From Pollutimonas thiosulfatoxidans (GTDB lineage: Bacteria; Pseudomonadota; Gammaproteobacteria; Burkholderiales; Burkholderiaceae_B): a stretch of DNA of 64,000 nt. Of this stretch, positions 63,293-64,000 are shown piece after piece; within the stretch, counting starts at the first letter, position 1; each line of letters starts with the position of its first letter. The DNA is taken from contig NZ_CP022987.1 of assembly GCF_004022565.1 (NCBI RefSeq), forward strand, positions 1,550,001 to 1,614,000. The letters are read 5' to 3'. A program made the position numbers and the translations under genes. The notes under the pieces are model-generated. The model was given only the letters and a program-made list of their open reading frames with translations, was not told the origin of the DNA and searched no databases.

Positions 63293-64000
63293 CAATAATT
63301 TACCTCGATAGCCTCTGCCAGCGCCCAATCTTCCAGTTGTTCCAGCATGGTGTCGGCCATGCGTACCCGCCAATCTTCGCCCAGCCTGACCGTGCACAGA
63401 TAGTCTTCCCGTTTCAGACGGATTTCCACCGGTACACCAGGCACGCCATTTTCAGGCTCTGCGCGAAAGGGGTTGAGCAGTTGGCGCAAGCGCTGTGCAT
63501 CAGCGTTGCCGTTCAGGGTAATGCGCAAACTGCGTGCGCGCGCTTCGCGGGCCAATTGCAGGTCGTAGACCGACTCGGCCGACACACGCAAACCGCCTGA
63601 GTAATCATCATTGCTTACCTTGCCGTGAACGATGATAAGGCGATCTTCCTTTAGACGGTTGCGATGCTGCTCGTACAGTTCGTTGAAAACGGCGACCTCA
63701 ACCTGTGCAGAGCCATCGTCCAGGACGGCATAAAGCATGCGGCCTCGTCGTGTCATTTTCGGCCGTACGGAAGCCAGCACCCCGGCAAACCATTGCGGGC
63801 TCCGGGCTGCCTCGAGACGCGCGAGCGGCCTGGGAGCAAAACGCCTTACTTCGTCGCGCCAGGCGTCGAACAGATGGCCGCTGAAGAAAAACCCCAGTGC
63901 GGCCTTTTCCTGCGTCAGGCGGGTCTGCAGATCCCATGGCGCCACTTTGGCCAGCTCGCCTTCGACGATATCGTTGGCATCGTCCGCAAACAGCGAGACC
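63292..64000 (-). CDS. dnaE: DNA polymerase III alpha subunit, C-terminal part (cut by window edge)
   Basis: The last 235 codons of the replicative polymerase subunit. From the window edge the frame reads VSLFADDANDIVEGELAKV and then PWDLQTRLTQEKAALGFFFSGHLFDAW, the region just ahead of the OB-fold in DnaE. It continues with KMTRRGRMLYAVLDDGSAQVEVAVFNELYEQHRNRLKEDRLIIVHGKV, the OB domain proper. The frame is open to position 64000, so the gene starts outside. It runs straight into the glycosyltransferase gene (TGATG), which would tie that gene to dnaE transcription. Confidence 0.92.
   Translation of the reverse strand, partial: VSLFADDANDIVEGELAKVAPWDLQTRLTQEKAALGFFFSGHLFDAWRDEVRRFAPRPLARLEAARSPQWFAGVLASVRPKMTRRGRMLYAVLDDGSAQVEVAVFNELYEQHRNRLKEDRLIIVHGKVSNDDYSGGLRVSAESVYDLQLAREARARSLRITLNGNADAQRLRQLLNPFRAEPENGVPGVPVEIRLKREDYLCTVRLGEDWRVRMADTMLEQLEDWALAEAIEVNY

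Overview
The window is a chromosomal stretch of a betaproteobacterium in the order Burkholderiales, most likely family Alcaligenaceae (relatives of Bordetella, Achromobacter or Pusillimonas). This rests on high-GC coding sequence, a short BpH3-type H-NS protein, the purD-hemF-nadD-rsfS-rlmH run, an msbA-to-dnaE lipopolysaccharide (LPS) core region, and the character of the rRNA genes. The placement is inference; genus and species cannot be read without a search.

Layout. Positions 1-3250 hold the 5' part of purB, a glutathione S-transferase, a TauE/SafE exporter and mnmA. Positions 3262-8575 are a minus-strand glycolate/lactate oxidation block (FAD oxidase, glcD, glcE, glcF) running into mnmA. 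At 8631-9900 lies the DAHP synthase gene aroG behind a complete phenylalanine attenuator: a Phe-rich leader peptide, an antiterminator and a terminator. Positions 10139-17724 form an ectoine region: the uptake operon ehuBCDA on the plus strand faces the synthesis operon ectR-ectA-ectB-ectC-ectD on the minus strand. Two roughly 220-bp giant palindromes sit between the two operons. Positions 17785-25201 carry tldD, a nitrilase-family amidohydrolase, an H-NS gene, a DUF4136 lipoprotein, pepN and fbp.

Positions 25198-30674 carry a quinone oxidoreductase, an EamA exporter, and a minus-strand run of a HerA-like ATPase, ghrA and tartrate dehydrogenase. Positions 30788-37365 are a plus-strand housekeeping run (yebC, purD, hemF, nadD, rsfS, rlmH, pyk, maf). 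A ClsC-like phospholipase lipoprotein and a full minus-strand rRNA operon (16S, tRNA-Ile, tRNA-Ala, 23S, 5S) follow. Two more palindrome copies in opposite orientation bracket an unexplained 579-bp segment at 45576-46154, and then comes rng. Positions 48012-52694 are a TRAP transporter, a GntR regulator and an isocitrate-lyase-superfamily enzyme. Both promoter regions there carry a TTGTATACAA operator over the -10 box. Positions 52702-64000 hold a small lipoprotein, msbA, a heptosyltransferase, a YdcF-type protein, a PaiB-type protein, three GT4 and one GT2 glycosyltransferases, two NodB deacetylases and the 3' part of dnaE.

How the genes work together. The ehu and ect operons give both import and synthesis of ectoine and hydroxyectoine for osmotic stress, with no breakdown genes present. 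GlcDEF, GhrA and tartrate dehydrogenase touch the same C2/C3 hydroxyacid pool. The glycosyltransferase and deacetylase run plus MsbA and the heptosyltransferase point to LPS core assembly and export. The least ordinary items are the aroG attenuator, the family of giant palindromes with changing but self-complementary arms, and the GntR operator pair.
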